From positions 3,669,641 through 3,733,640 of the forward strand of contig BPJS01000001.1 in assembly GCA_026004735.1 (NCBI GenBank): a DNA stretch of 64,000 nt. The letters run 5' to 3'. The position numbers and the translations under genes were made by a program. This document shows, piece after piece, positions 15,772 to 24,678 of the stretch. This DNA is from Isosphaeraceae bacterium. Lineage in GTDB: Bacteria > Planctomycetota > Planctomycetia > Isosphaerales > Isosphaeraceae. The stretch's first letter is position 1, and each line of letters opens with the position of its first letter. The notes under the pieces are model-generated. The model was not told the DNA's origin, did no database searches, and worked only from the letters and a program-made list of their open reading frames with translations.

Positions 15772-16572
15772 ATGATCCGCTCACCGATCGCCCTGCGTCT
15801 GGCGGAAGACCCCTCCCGATCCCTCCGCGACTCGTTCCGCGAAGCCGCCGGGCTCGGCGTCCGCGGCTTGGTCCTCGACGCCGCCGGAACCCTCGCTCCC
15901 CGCAACCTCGGCGAAACCGCCCGCCGCGATGTCCGCCAAACCCTCCGCACCCTCGACCTCGCCCTCACCGCCCTCCATCTGCCCACCCGCCGACCGTTCG
16001 ACACCCTCGATCAGCTCGAAGACCGCCTGGCCCGCGCCGACCAGGCCTTCGAGCTGGCCTACTCCCTCGGCTCGCGACTCGTTCTGCTCCATCCCGGCCC
16101 GATACCGCCTGACCCGGCTGACCCCCGACGCATCTGGCTCTCCCAAGCCCTCGCCGAACTGGGACGCCGCGCCGATCGCCGCGGCGTCCGCCTCGCCCTC
16201 GAGGCCAGCGGCCATCCGGCCCAGCCTCTCGCCGAACTGCTCGACTCCCTCGCCATCCCCGCCCTGGCCGCCAGCCTCGATCCCGCCGCCCTGCTCGCCC
16301 AAGGCGCTGACCCGACCTCATCGGTCGTTGCCCTCGGCCGCCACCTGGCCCACGCCTACGCCACCGACGGCGCCGCCCGCTCCTTCTCCCCCTCCGCCGG
16401 CCTCCGCCACCCCGCCGGCTTCGGGTTCCATCCCACGACCCTCGACTGGGAAAACTATCTCGGCGCCCTCGAAGAAATCGACTACCGCGGTTTCCTCACC
16501 ATCTGGCCCGACCCAAGCCAACCCATAGCGCCCGAGGTCCGCCGCGTCCTGAACCTCCTCCAGCAATTCTGA
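15772..16572 (+). CDS. Sugar phosphate isomerase/epimerase-like TIM-barrel protein
   Basis: A 266-residue protein of the xylose-isomerase-like TIM-barrel superfamily (AP endonuclease 2 family). Features include ALRLAEDPSRSLRDSFREAA, GVRGLVLDAAGTLAP, LGSRLVLLHPGPIP, RLALEASGHP (strand bearing the metal Glu), LAASLDPAALLAQG and EIDYRGFLTIWPD. The metal ligands are only partly typical: ALEASG keeps a Glu but the usual His positions are altered, so activity is uncertain. A long upstream extension of the same frame lies antisense to pabB and was rejected. The gene is divergent from pabB with about 130 bases between. No export signal. Confidence 0.75.
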   Translation: MIRSPIALRLAEDPSRSLRDSFREAAGLGVRGLVLDAAGTLAPRNLGETARRDVRQTLRTLDLALTALHLPTRRPFDTLDQLEDRLARADQAFELAYSLGSRLVLLHPGPIPPDPADPRRIWLSQALAELGRRADRRGVRLALEASGHPAQPLAELLDSLAIPALAASLDPAALLAQGADPTSSVVALGRHLAHAYATDGAARSFSPSAGLRHPAGFGFHPTTLDWENYLGALEEIDYRGFLTIWPDPSQPIAPEVRRVLNLLQQF

Positions 16573-16917
16573 CCTCAAACCTGCAGCTAGCCCAACCGAT
16601 TGAGCCTGCTCGACCCTCCCCCTACCATATCGCTCCTGCTGCTTCGCTCCAAACCCTGACCGATGGCCCACCTCGCCTGCGTTGATCGCCACCCGGGAGA
16701 TCCGAGCCGTGCCTTCTGCAACCATGCCGACGCCCCGCCTCAACCGATCACCCCATGCCGTCGCCCGAGAGTCCAGCACCGCGATCCCTACCGCCGCCGA
16801 CCCGATCGCCGGTCTCCCATTGAGTTGCGCTGAAGCTCCACCATGCGCGCTAACCCTCACTGTCGCGCTGGCCGATTCCAGCGATCGGTTCTACCATCCA
16901 AGCGAGGTCGACCGTCC
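16573..16917. other. Intergenic region without recognised gene
   Basis: About 345 bases between two plus-strand genes. Open frames here are short or merely extend those of neighbours, and no hairpin, tRNA or promoter pair of useful quality was seen. Confidence 0.5.
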
Positions 16918-17631
16918 ATGAGTCAGCCTGTTGCGGAACGCTCCTGGGGGCCGCTCTCGCCCATCGAACGCCGCGTCCTCGGCGTCTTGATCGAAAAGCA
17001 GAAGACCACACCTGACTCCTACCCCATGACCGTCAACGCCGTCACCACCGCCTGCAACCAGAAGTCCAACCGCGATCCGCTCACCGCCTACGACGCCGCC
17101 GATGTCGAGGACGCCCTGCTCGAACTCCGCAAAAAGGGTGCGGCTGTCCTGGTCGACGCCGGCGGGCGTGTCCTGCGATGGAAGCACCAGGCCTACGACT
17201 GGCTCGGGCTGAAGGGCCGGCCTACCGAAATGGCCATCCTCGCCGAACTCCTGCTTCGCGGCCCCCAGACCGAGGGCGAACTCCGCCAGCGCGCCAGCCG
17301 CATGGACCTGATCCCCGATCTGGCAACCCTCCAGACCATGGTCGCTTACCTCAACGAGCTGGGCCTCGTCGTCTACCTCACTCCCCCGGGCCAGAAGCGC
17401 GGCGTCGTGGTCTGCCACGGCCTCTATCCACCCGACGAACTGGAGCGGCTGCGCGAGCAGGCCAGCCATGCCGCCCTCCGCGAGCCAGGCGATTTCAGCC
17501 CGGTCCCCTCCGAATTGCCCGAGCTGCGGAGCGAAATCGCCCAGCTCCGCGACGATCTCGACCAGCTTCGCGCCCAATTGTCCGCCCTCTCGACCGCCTT
17601 CGAGGACCTGAAGCGTTCGCTGGGCGCTTGA
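16918..17631 (+). CDS. YceH/DUF480 family protein
   Basis: A 237-residue DUF480 protein. The N-terminal block LSPIERRVLGVLIEKQKTTPDSYPMTVNA, here split as LSPIERRVLGVLIEKQKTTP and DSYPMTVNAVTTACNQKSNR, is diagnostic, as is the second winged-helix block GRPTEMAILAELLLRGPQT with GELRQRASRM. The structure of the family is two tandem winged-helix domains; a C-terminal coiled coil follows here (about 200-235, ELRSEIAQLRDDLDQLRAQL). Members are cytosolic and of unknown function, with suggested roles in DNA binding. The ATG at 16918 is chosen because the family starts with this block. Confidence 0.9.
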   Translation: MSQPVAERSWGPLSPIERRVLGVLIEKQKTTPDSYPMTVNAVTTACNQKSNRDPLTAYDAADVEDALLELRKKGAAVLVDAGGRVLRWKHQAYDWLGLKGRPTEMAILAELLLRGPQTEGELRQRASRMDLIPDLATLQTMVAYLNELGLVVYLTPPGQKRGVVVCHGLYPPDELERLREQASHAALREPGDFSPVPSELPELRSEIAQLRDDLDQLRAQLSALSTAFEDLKRSLGA

Positions 17632-17645
17632 GGTCGTTACCTGCT

Positions 17646-20516
17646 ATGCCCGATCAGCCGCTTTGGGTGGTGCTTGTGCCTGACCTGGCAAGTGCGCCGC
17701 CCGCCTCGATTCAAGGCCCGCTCGCGGCGGCCTGCCACGTCGCCGCCTCTGCGGTCTGGCACCCCGCTTTGATCGCCCACGCACAGAAGCTCCCCCGCTA
17801 CGAATCGCTCGACCGGCCGCCGGCTCCCGGCCCTGGCCAAGTGCAGGTCATTCCCGCCGGCTGCGAACCGCTGCTCGCCTCCGGACACCGCACCCAGGCT
17901 GCCGACTCGGGCGCCGCCTGGCTCACCGCCGGACCGGACCGCCGCGTGACGCTCGACTCCTGGCCCCAGCTCCTCCCCGATCTGGAGCCTCTGGCCTCCA
18001 GCGATCCGACCGTCTCCGACTTCTTCGCCCTCGGCACCGCAACCTGGCTGCTCGAAAACCTGGCCCGCGCCATGGGCTACCCCGACGCGCTCGACCGCGA
18101 TCTGTTGGCCCAGGAAACCGTCGCCGCCGCCCGTGCCTGGCTCGGCGGCGATCCCGCCACCTCCGCCGGCCGCCTGCGGGCCGCCTTCGAGCTGCTCACC
18201 CAAGCTCGGGAAAAGTTCTATCCGGTCGAGGACCACTTCCTCGATGTCGTCTTGCTCGACCCGGCAACCCCAGCCGCCGACCTCCTCGACCTCCTGGCCC
18301 TCAACGTCCCGTTCACCCTGCTCGCCTCGGGCCGCGCGATCGAGGCCCTGGCCGCCTCCGACCCGGAAATCCTGCAACGCCTCCGCGCCGCGGTCAGCGA
18401 CGACTCGGCCGACGTCGTCGGCGGTACCTACGACGAACCCGACGAATCTCACCTTCCCATCGAGTCCGTCCTCTGGCACTACCGCCGCGGCGCCGACGCC
18501 TACGCCCGCCACTTCGACGGCCGGGGCGTCGAAACCTGGGCTCGCCGCCGCTTCGGCCTCCACCCAATGATCCCCCAACTGGCCCGCCGCCACGGCATCC
18601 GCTTCGCCTGGCACGCCGCCTTCGACTCCGGACGCTTCCCCGTCCCCGCCGACACCAAACGACTCTGGGAATCTCCCGACGGCGCTACCCTCGAAACCCT
18701 CTTCCGACCCCCCCTCGCCGCCGACGACCCCGCCTCGGTCCTCCGCTTGCCGTCCACCCTGGCCCGTTCGCTCAAAACCGACCACGTCGCCACCCTCCCC
18801 CTGCTCCACTGGCCCCGCCCCGTCGCCGACTGGTATCTCGACCTGCGCCGCTCGGCCTCGTTCTCCCCGGTCCTGGGCCGCTGGACCACTCTGGGCCGCT
18901 TCTTCGAACTGACCGACCGCCCCTGGGACCTCTTCCGGCCTACCCCCGACGACTACCACCCCCCCTACACCGCCGACGCTCTCCGCACCGGTCAACCGGA
19001 CCCCATCTCCCGCCCAGCACGCCACGCCCGCCTCCGCGCCCGGCTCGATGCGCTCACCACCCTTCACGCCTGCGCCGCCATCCTCGACGCCCGCCTCCAA
19101 CCGCCCTCCCCTCCACCCCCTACCGACCCCCCACCCTTCGACCACACCCCCCCACCCCTCGACACCGCGGAATCCGCCCTCGAAGTCGGCGCCACCCCGT
19201 CCGCCGAAACCCTGCTCGATCAAGCTCAAGCCCAACTCCTCGAACGCTTGGCCCTTCAGCTCGCTCCGCCGCCTCCCGACACCCCGGCCGACTCGGCGGG
19301 CTACTTCATCTTCAATCCCATCGGCTGCTCACGCCGCGCCGTCGTCGTCCTGCCCGACGCTCCGCTCGACCAAATCCCCGTCGGACCCCTCCGCGCCGCC
19401 CAGTTCACGGATCAGGGCGTCGCCGGTGTCGTCGATCTGCCTCCCTTCGGCTTCGTCTGGATTCCCTCCCTCCGGCCCTCGCCCTCCCTGACCCCCCCCG
19501 ATCCTCCCCCCCTCCGCGCCTCCGGCCAGACCCTCGCTAACCAATGGATCGAGGCCACCTTCGACGAGCGCACCGGCGGACTCCGTTCCATCCGACGCCC
19601 CGGAGAGCCGACACCCCGCCTCGCCCAACAACTCGTCGCCACCGGCCTGCCCGAGCCGTCCACCATGACGGCCTCCTCCATCGAAGTCGACTTCGCCGGA
19701 CCGGCCCTCGCCCAGATCGTCAGCCGCGGCACCCTCGGCCTCCCCAGCGATCCCGCAACACCCCTAGCCCGTTTTCGCCAGACCGTCCGCCTCTGGGCCG
19801 GCCGGCCCATCCTTGAACTGACCATCGAGCTGGAAGACATCTCCCCCGCGCTCCGGAACTCCGACCCCACCACCGACCCGCCCGTCCTCGCCTGCCGATG
19901 GGCCTGGGCCGACGCCGCGGCCACCGTTCGCCGCTCCTGGTTCGGGCAGCTCGAAACCACCCGCTCGCCCGACGCCGACACACCCGAAGCCCTCCTCATC
20001 GACTCGCGCAACCAGCTCTCAGCCATCCTCTTCGGGGGCCTGGCCCGACATCGTCGCCACGGCCCCCGGATGCTCGATACCTGGCTGATCGCCGGCGCCG
20101 AGGCCTCAACCACCCTCAACCTGGCCGTCGTCCTCGACCACGACCAGCCCGCGCGGGCACTCACAGACTGGTTGACTCCCGCCCTCGTCCAGCCCTTGGC
20201 TCACAACCCGCCCGCCGGACGCGATGCCGGCTGGCTCTTCCGGATCGACCACCGCGGCATTCTCATCACCCGGATCGCCTTCGCCCCCGCCACCGCCGAC
20301 GGCCGCGGCTGGGGCCTCACCCTCCATCTGCTCGAAACCCTCGGACAGCCCGCGCGCTGCCAACTTCGACTCTTCCTCGACCCCATCGGCGCTCGCCTTG
20401 TTGACTTCCTCGGCGACCTCATCATGGACCTCCGCGTCGAGGGCGACTCCATCTCCATCGACCTCACCCCCCACGAGCTGGCCTGCGTCGAGATCACCCT
20501 CGGACTCTATCCCTAA
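17646..20516 (+). CDS. GH38-like (alpha-mannosidase fold) protein lacking catalytic Asp
   Basis: A 956-residue protein that resembles glycoside hydrolase family 38. The best match is residues about 255-325: VVGGTYDEPDESHLPIESVL, then TWARRRFGLHPMIPQLARRH and FDSGRFP, which parallel the GH38 block GGxWxEPDxNLPSGES...LPDxFGYSAxLPQ. At the place of the nucleophile Asp in LPDxFGY there is Arg301 (A-R-R-R-F-G-L). The N-terminal HxHxD zinc motif of GH38 is also not visible. The C-terminal half looks like the beta-sandwich domains of the family. There is no clear signal peptide. It starts 14 bases after the YceH gene and may be cotranscribed. It may be a non-catalytic or neofunctionalised mannosidase relative. 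Confidence 0.7.
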   Translation: MPDQPLWVVLVPDLASAPPASIQGPLAAACHVAASAVWHPALIAHAQKLPRYESLDRPPAPGPGQVQVIPAGCEPLLASGHRTQAADSGAAWLTAGPDRRVTLDSWPQLLPDLEPLASSDPTVSDFFALGTATWLLENLARAMGYPDALDRDLLAQETVAAARAWLGGDPATSAGRLRAAFELLTQAREKFYPVEDHFLDVVLLDPATPAADLLDLLALNVPFTLLASGRAIEALAASDPEILQRLRAAVSDDSADVVGGTYDEPDESHLPIESVLWHYRRGADAYARHFDGRGVETWARRRFGLHPMIPQLARRHGIRFAWHAAFDSGRFPVPADTKRLWESPDGATLETLFRPPLAADDPASVLRLPSTLARSLKTDHVATLPLLHWPRPVADWYLDLRRSASFSPVLGRWTTLGRFFELTDRPWDLFRPTPDDYHPPYTADALRTGQPDPISRPARHARLRARLDALTTLHACAAILDARLQPPSPPPPTDPPPFDHTPPPLDTAESALEVGATPSAETLLDQAQAQLLERLALQLAPPPPDTPADSAGYFIFNPIGCSRRAVVVLPDAPLDQIPVGPLRAAQFTDQGVAGVVDLPPFGFVWIPSLRPSPSLTPPDPPPLRASGQTLANQWIEATFDERTGGLRSIRRPGEPTPRLAQQLVATGLPEPSTMTASSIEVDFAGPALAQIVSRGTLGLPSDPATPLARFRQTVRLWAGRPILELTIELEDISPALRNSDPTTDPPVLACRWAWADAAATVRRSWFGQLETTRSPDADTPEALLIDSRNQLSAILFGGLARHRRHGPRMLDTWLIAGAEASTTLNLAVVLDHDQPARALTDWLTPALVQPLAHNPPAGRDAGWLFRIDHRGILITRIAFAPATADGRGWGLTLHLLETLGQPARCQLRLFLDPIGARLVDFLGDLIMDLRVEGDSISIDLTPHELACVEITLGLYP

Positions 20517-20613
20517 AGCGGGCAACCAACTCCGCCCCACAATGGGATCCTTACTTGACGCCTCGTCCTGACCGTCGCTGCCGCTCCACCCGCTCCGCGC
20601 CCCACACCTTCCC

Positions 20614-21762
20614 TCAGGGCGCTTCGAACCGATCCAGATCGTGCGGCTCCCAGTCCGCCAGATCCTCATCCGTGTTGGCGACGTACACCCACCAGTTGTT
20701 GTAGCCGTATCGCGTTGCCCCCGGACCTTTGGGCAGCCGCTCCATCCACCACTTCTGGTAGCCGAAGGCATTCCCTCCCCAGGCCGCCGCCGAAATCGAC
20801 CGCGCAGGCCCGCGAACGTCCGGATACCGCCACCAGTTCCACGCAAACGACTCCACCCGTCGTGGATTGCCGTAGTCGTAACCCTGCTGCCCATTCGGCG
20901 GCACGTGCACATTCCCCACCTGCGACGCTCGCCCTGGCCGATCCAGCTCCACCCGCGAAAACACGTTCCACGGATCGTCCCGAGCCCAGCTATCCCAGAT
21001 CCCCTCCCCCACAGCCAACGCCGCCATGCTCTCCACGCGATGGTTATAACTATGCAGCGCGTTGTCGACACCGACCTCGACGTTGAAGCCCATCACCCAG
21101 GTCGTCCGACCCAACTCCTCCGGTATGTCATACGGCCGATACAACCATGGATTGTCGGTCGGCCCGAATCGGCCGTAGCGGTTGGGGATATACCCAGCAA
21201 ACTCGTCCAGGTGAAAGCCATCCGCCCCCCAGACCCACAGCTCCGTGATCCCCTCCTGCCGGAACCGGTCAAGCAAACCCGTCTCCGTGAACATCGCTCG
21301 ATACGACGCCGGCGACGGCTGCCACCGCTGCGCCTCCCGCGCCGCTAGATAACTTGCCTCGTCATACCGGAATCCATCCACCTTGCGGGGAAACGCGTCG
21401 AGCCGAATCACATCCACAATCTCATACGTGATATAACCCCAGCTCGCTTCCCGAACCACATCCGCCAGAATCCGCGACGCCTCTTCTGGATCCGTCCCCT
21501 TCAGCCATTCAACCAGCCGCACTCCTCCCCGCGACTTCAAAATCGGATCATAGATCAGCACGACCACCTTCGCCCGCTTCCGCCCGCTCGCCACCCGCGG
21601 ATCGTACCGCACTGCAGGCCGGGTCCACTCGACCGCCTTCCGGTCCGCCACCACGTAACTGCCGGTGTGGCTCCGTTCCCCCGTCGGCTCAACCACCGGA
21701 AGCTCTTTCCACGACCCGACCACCTGACTCACCAAGCCTGCCACGATCGCCGCCCGCATCAT
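20614..21762 (-). CDS. Unrecognised aromatic-rich protein with short N-terminal hydrophobic leader
   Basis: A 382-residue protein I cannot assign. It opens with a short hydrophobic N-terminus (MMRAAIVAGLVSQVVGSW) that may be a signal peptide. The middle has VVVLIYDPILKSRGG, VVREASWGYITYEIVDVIRL and WVWGADGFHLDEFAGY, and the C-terminal half is rich in Trp, Tyr, Asn and Gly (FAWNWWRYPDVRGPAR, YGYNNWWVYVANTDED). The cluster GFHLDE and SYNHRVESMA could provide metal or acid-base residues, but this is only a guess. The composition suggests a secreted carbohydrate-active or metal-dependent enzyme. It is convergent with the GH38-like gene, so there is no operon context. Confidence 0.75.
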   Translation of the reverse strand: MMRAAIVAGLVSQVVGSWKELPVVEPTGERSHTGSYVVADRKAVEWTRPAVRYDPRVASGRKRAKVVVLIYDPILKSRGGVRLVEWLKGTDPEEASRILADVVREASWGYITYEIVDVIRLDAFPRKVDGFRYDEASYLAAREAQRWQPSPASYRAMFTETGLLDRFRQEGITELWVWGADGFHLDEFAGYIPNRYGRFGPTDNPWLYRPYDIPEELGRTTWVMGFNVEVGVDNALHSYNHRVESMAALAVGEGIWDSWARDDPWNVFSRVELDRPGRASQVGNVHVPPNGQQGYDYGNPRRVESFAWNWWRYPDVRGPARSISAAAWGGNAFGYQKWWMERLPKGPGATRYGYNNWWVYVANTDEDLADWEPHDLDRFEAP

Positions 21763-21913
21763 ATCGGTCCGCCCTTCCCCCTCCGGCCTTCCAGTTGCCG
21801 TTGCCAGCCAACCGCCCCTCGGTTACACCATGTCCCGGCTGGCGACCCCATGATCGTCCACAACCCCCACCCGTCCCGCAACCGCCGCCCCATCCTCCGG
21901 GAGCGATCGACCC

Positions 21914-22705
21914 ATGCCCGACGCCGACTGGGTCCGCTACAAGCAAATCCGGGGCGACGACCTGCCCCAACTCGGCCGCTGGCTTGGATCCTCCTATCAG
22001 CTCGAGCGTGTGCTCAAACGCGACTTCTACGCCATCGTCGGCCTCTATCGTAAGCAGCCGGACTCGGCCGCCTCCGACGCTCCCGACCTCCTCCTGCTCA
22101 AGGTCTACCACACCGACCCCCTCGGCCCGATCCCTCTCGGTTGGCTGGGCCGCTGGCTCTGCCAGCGCGAGGCCCGCTTCCTGGAACAGCTCGGCGACCT
22201 GCCCGGCATCCCGCCCCTGCTCGGACGCTGGGGGCCCTCAGGCTACCTCCGCGCCTACCTGCCCGGCCACAACCTCCGCGAGTTCCGCAAATCCGCCCGC
22301 CCCGACCCCGCGTTCTTCCCCGAGCTGAGGCGCATCCTCGACCGCGTCCACCAACGCGGCGTCGCCCACTGCGACCTGAGCAAACCCGAAAACGTCCTCG
22401 TCCTCCACGACGGCCGCCCCGCCCTCATCGACTTCCAGATCGCCTTCGCCCCACGCTGCCTCAACTGGCCCCTGGTCGGCCCCCTCGCAGCGGCCCTGCT
22501 CCGCTACCTCCAGCAGGTCGACCGCTACCATCTGACCAAACTCCACCGCCGCAGCCGCCCCGACGATTTCTCCCCAAACGCCATCGCCGCCGCGCGTCGT
22601 AAGGGAATCCTCCTCCACCTCCACGGCCACCTGCTCCGCAGACCCTACCGCGCCGTCCGCCACGCCGTGCTCAAGCGCTTCCTCACCGACGACCCCCTCC
22701 TTTGA
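21914..22705 (+). CDS. Protein kinase-like phosphotransferase (Kdo/WaaP/RIO-like fold)
   Basis: A 263-residue protein with a compact kinase fold. Probable residues are Lys63 in LLLLKVYH (ATP-binding Lys), Glu86 in QREARFLEQL, the catalytic loop HCDLSKPENVLV with Asp154, Lys157 and Asn160, and IDFQIAF with Asp173, where DFG is changed to DFQ. Such short kinases in bacteria phosphorylate lipopolysaccharide core sugars (WaaP/KdkA), small molecules or proteins. A lipid or sugar substrate is favoured by size, but it is not shown. No membrane segment or signal is evident. The gene stands alone, divergent from the 20614-21762 gene. Confidence 0.8.
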   Translation: MPDADWVRYKQIRGDDLPQLGRWLGSSYQLERVLKRDFYAIVGLYRKQPDSAASDAPDLLLLKVYHTDPLGPIPLGWLGRWLCQREARFLEQLGDLPGIPPLLGRWGPSGYLRAYLPGHNLREFRKSARPDPAFFPELRRILDRVHQRGVAHCDLSKPENVLVLHDGRPALIDFQIAFAPRCLNWPLVGPLAAALLRYLQQVDRYHLTKLHRRSRPDDFSPNAIAAARRKGILLHLHGHLLRRPYRAVRHAVLKRFLTDDPLL

Positions 22706-22719
22706 ACCCACCGCTCCCC

Positions 22720-22995
22720 TTAAAGCTCAGCCGCCTCGGGACACTCCGGCTTCCCGAGCCCTCCGCCCCGACTGAGCGACTCCCCATCCGGGTTCATCCC
22801 CATCCGGATCAACGCGATCCGCTCGTTGTGCCTCAAAACGGCCTTAACCACTTCAGCCAGGCTGCCACTGACAATCGCTACGATCGCAATCCACCCGAAC
22901 CACGGAATCGAGACCAGGATCCGCTCCCACACCGGCATCCCCGACTTCCCCGCGGACGCGACCGCCTGGGCCAGCACCGGAACCAGCTCCGTCAT
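22720..22995 (-). CDS. Small single-pass membrane protein
   Basis: A 91-residue protein from the ATG at 22995 with GGGAGGG about six bases upstream. A single membrane segment is visible at about residues 28-48 (ILVSIPWFGWIAIVAIVSG), followed by a charged segment (KAVLRHNERIALIRMGMNPD). The last motif, NERIALIRMGMNPDG, is like those seen in many small planctomycete and firmicute membrane proteins of unknown function. It lies about 35 bases downstream of the ThuA gene on the same strand, so cotranscription is likely. Function unknown. Confidence 0.75.
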   Translation of the reverse strand: MTELVPVLAQAVASAGKSGMPVWERILVSIPWFGWIAIVAIVSGSLAEVVKAVLRHNERIALIRMGMNPDGESLSRGGGLGKPECPEAAEL

Positions 22996-23030
22996 GGCAA
23001 CCCTCCCCCCAGTTTCTCGAACCTGATGAG

Positions 23031-23840
23031 CTATTCGCTCCGCCGGTCCGGTTCTTGGCTCGAAACCGCATCCCGCGGCGCCACCACCCAATCCAACCCC
23101 TGCAACACCAGCCGGGCCAACCCGGGATGCTCCAGCGGATCGGGGCGATCCGGCCCAAAGTCGCGATGGCCGAGCGGCGTGTGAAACACCCGGCCAAGCC
23201 CAAACCGCCGCGTCCAGGCAACCGGCCAGTCCACGCCCTCGTGCCGGATCGTCGCCAGCGGCTCGACCCCCGGCTCCATTTGCATCTGATAATAAAGCTC
23301 GTCCTCCAGGTCGAAGTCGTTCAGCCCTGCCGTGATCGGATGATCCGTCTGCCGAATCTCCACCCGATAGCGGCCCTTGCGAACCTTGCCGTCGGGTCGC
23401 CCACCCCGCGTATCATGCGAGAAGACCCCGCCAAGCATCTCCCGGAACCGCGGGTCCCAATCTGACGCCGCATTGTTGCCCGCATGAAGGGAGACCAGGC
23501 CGCCGTCACGCCTCCGCTCGACGTAGCTCAGCAGCGCACGCTGTTGCCCCTCGCTGAACCGGAATTCCGGGTCGCGACGGTCGGCCAGCAAAATGACCGC
23601 CCGATACCGCTCCAGCGCCGGCGTCTCCAGAATCGCGGCGTCCTCGACGATCGTCACCCGATACCGCCCCGATTCCTCCAACATCCGCGACAGCCCAACG
23701 GCCTGCTCCCGATACCCGTGATGCTCACGCTGCCCCCCCGAGAGCAGCAAGACGGGCACCCCATCGGGATTCTTCCGCTGCCAGGTAACCAGCGTCGATG
23801 CCGCTGCCACCACCACCAGTCCGACTCTGATCCCGCCCAT
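23031..23840 (-). CDS. ThuA domain-containing secreted protein
   Basis: A 269-residue protein with an export signal at the N-terminus (about 1-20) and a ThuA (trehalose utilisation) domain of glutamine-amidotransferase-like fold. Conserved parts include VPVLLLSGGQREHHGY, YRAVILLADRRD, GGLVSLHAGNNA, FRPMLGG-like FREMLGGVFSHD, HPITAGLNDFDLEDELYY and GRVFHTPLGHRD. ThuA proteins in planctomycetes are numerous and are thought to act on sugars outside the cytoplasm, often with Gfo/Idh oxidoreductases, but the reaction is unproven. The ATG at 23840 is used; an adjacent in-frame GTG at 23843 is possible. Confidence 0.9.
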   Translation of the reverse strand: MGGIRVGLVVVAAASTLVTWQRKNPDGVPVLLLSGGQREHHGYREQAVGLSRMLEESGRYRVTIVEDAAILETPALERYRAVILLADRRDPEFRFSEGQQRALLSYVERRRDGGLVSLHAGNNAASDWDPRFREMLGGVFSHDTRGGRPDGKVRKGRYRVEIRQTDHPITAGLNDFDLEDELYYQMQMEPGVEPLATIRHEGVDWPVAWTRRFGLGRVFHTPLGHRDFGPDRPDPLEHPGLARLVLQGLDWVVAPRDAVSSQEPDRRSE

Positions 23841-23980
23841 CACGGCATCTGCCCTCGTCTCCGAATCGAGCTATAATCGATCCATTGTCTCCCGATCATA
23901 AAAAGCGGCTTGCTGGCTCTCAATCGCGCCGGCCGCTCGGGATCTGACCCATCCCTGACCCCCACTCGGAGACCCGACCA

Positions 23981-24535
23981 ATGCCTGGGACTCACCCGCT
24001 CGCCGCTTTGGGCGTCGCCTGCGGCCTGGTTCTCTCCGCCGCCGCGGCCTCTCAGGACCCGCCGTCCGACTTCCGCACCATCCGCTCCGCCGGCCTCAGC
24101 TTCGACATCCCCGCCACCTGGAAGCAGGTCGCTCCCAGCAACCAGATGCGCAAGGCCCAGATCCAGATCGCTCCCGTGGACGGCGACTCCGAGCCTGCCG
24201 AGCTGGTCCTCTCCGTCTTCCCCGGTGGCGCCGGCGGCGTCGAGGCCAACGTCCAGCGCTGGCAACGCCAGTTCGCCGACCCCAACGGCTCCCCGCCCCA
24301 GGTCGACTCAACCAAGGTCAAGGGCCAGAACGTCGAAATCACCCGCGTCGAATTGTCGGGCACCTACACCGACCCCTTCAGCGGATCCGGCCCCCAGAAA
24401 AACTACCGCCTCCTCGGCGCGATCGTCCCCACCGCCGACGCCGCCTACTTCTTCAAACTCGTCGGCCCCAACCAGACCGTGCTCTCGGCTCGCCCCGGCT
24501 TCGACGCCATGCTCAAATCCGTTCGCCTCGAATAA
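23981..24535 (+). CDS. Secreted hypothetical protein
   Basis: A 184-residue exported protein. The leader is MPGTHPLAALGVACGLVLSA with a likely cleavage near AAASQD. The mature part has the pattern of a small beta-sandwich or PsbP-like domain: FRTIRSAGLSFDIPATWKQV, ELVLSVFPGGAGG, VEITRVELSGTYTDPF, YRLLGAIVP and FFKLVGPNQTVL. Similar small proteins in planctomycetes have no assigned role. A TATAAT hexamer lies about 100 bases upstream (23872-23877) without a good -35. It is divergent from ThuA. Confidence 0.8.
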   Translation: MPGTHPLAALGVACGLVLSAAAASQDPPSDFRTIRSAGLSFDIPATWKQVAPSNQMRKAQIQIAPVDGDSEPAELVLSVFPGGAGGVEANVQRWQRQFADPNGSPPQVDSTKVKGQNVEITRVELSGTYTDPFSGSGPQKNYRLLGAIVPTADAAYFFKLVGPNQTVLSARPGFDAMLKSVRLE

Positions 24536-24678
24536 TCCGACCCGCACCCGTTCACACTCCACGGGCGCGATTCCCACCAGTTCCGAACCCCACTCGCTTC
24601 CGGCTGTCGTATCATGGAATTGTCAAGCTCGGCGGGCCGAGCGATGGTCGTGGCCGCCGTCTCAGGATGCCTCTCGCG

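Noticed and set aside
17637..19235. Minus-strand frame of 532 codons, Gly/Val/Glu-rich
   Set aside because: Shadow of the GH38-like gene.
23872..23877. Perfect TATAAT as promoter of the 23981 gene
   Set aside because: No -35-like hexamer at 16-18 bases upstream and about 100 bases from the start; a chance match is possible.
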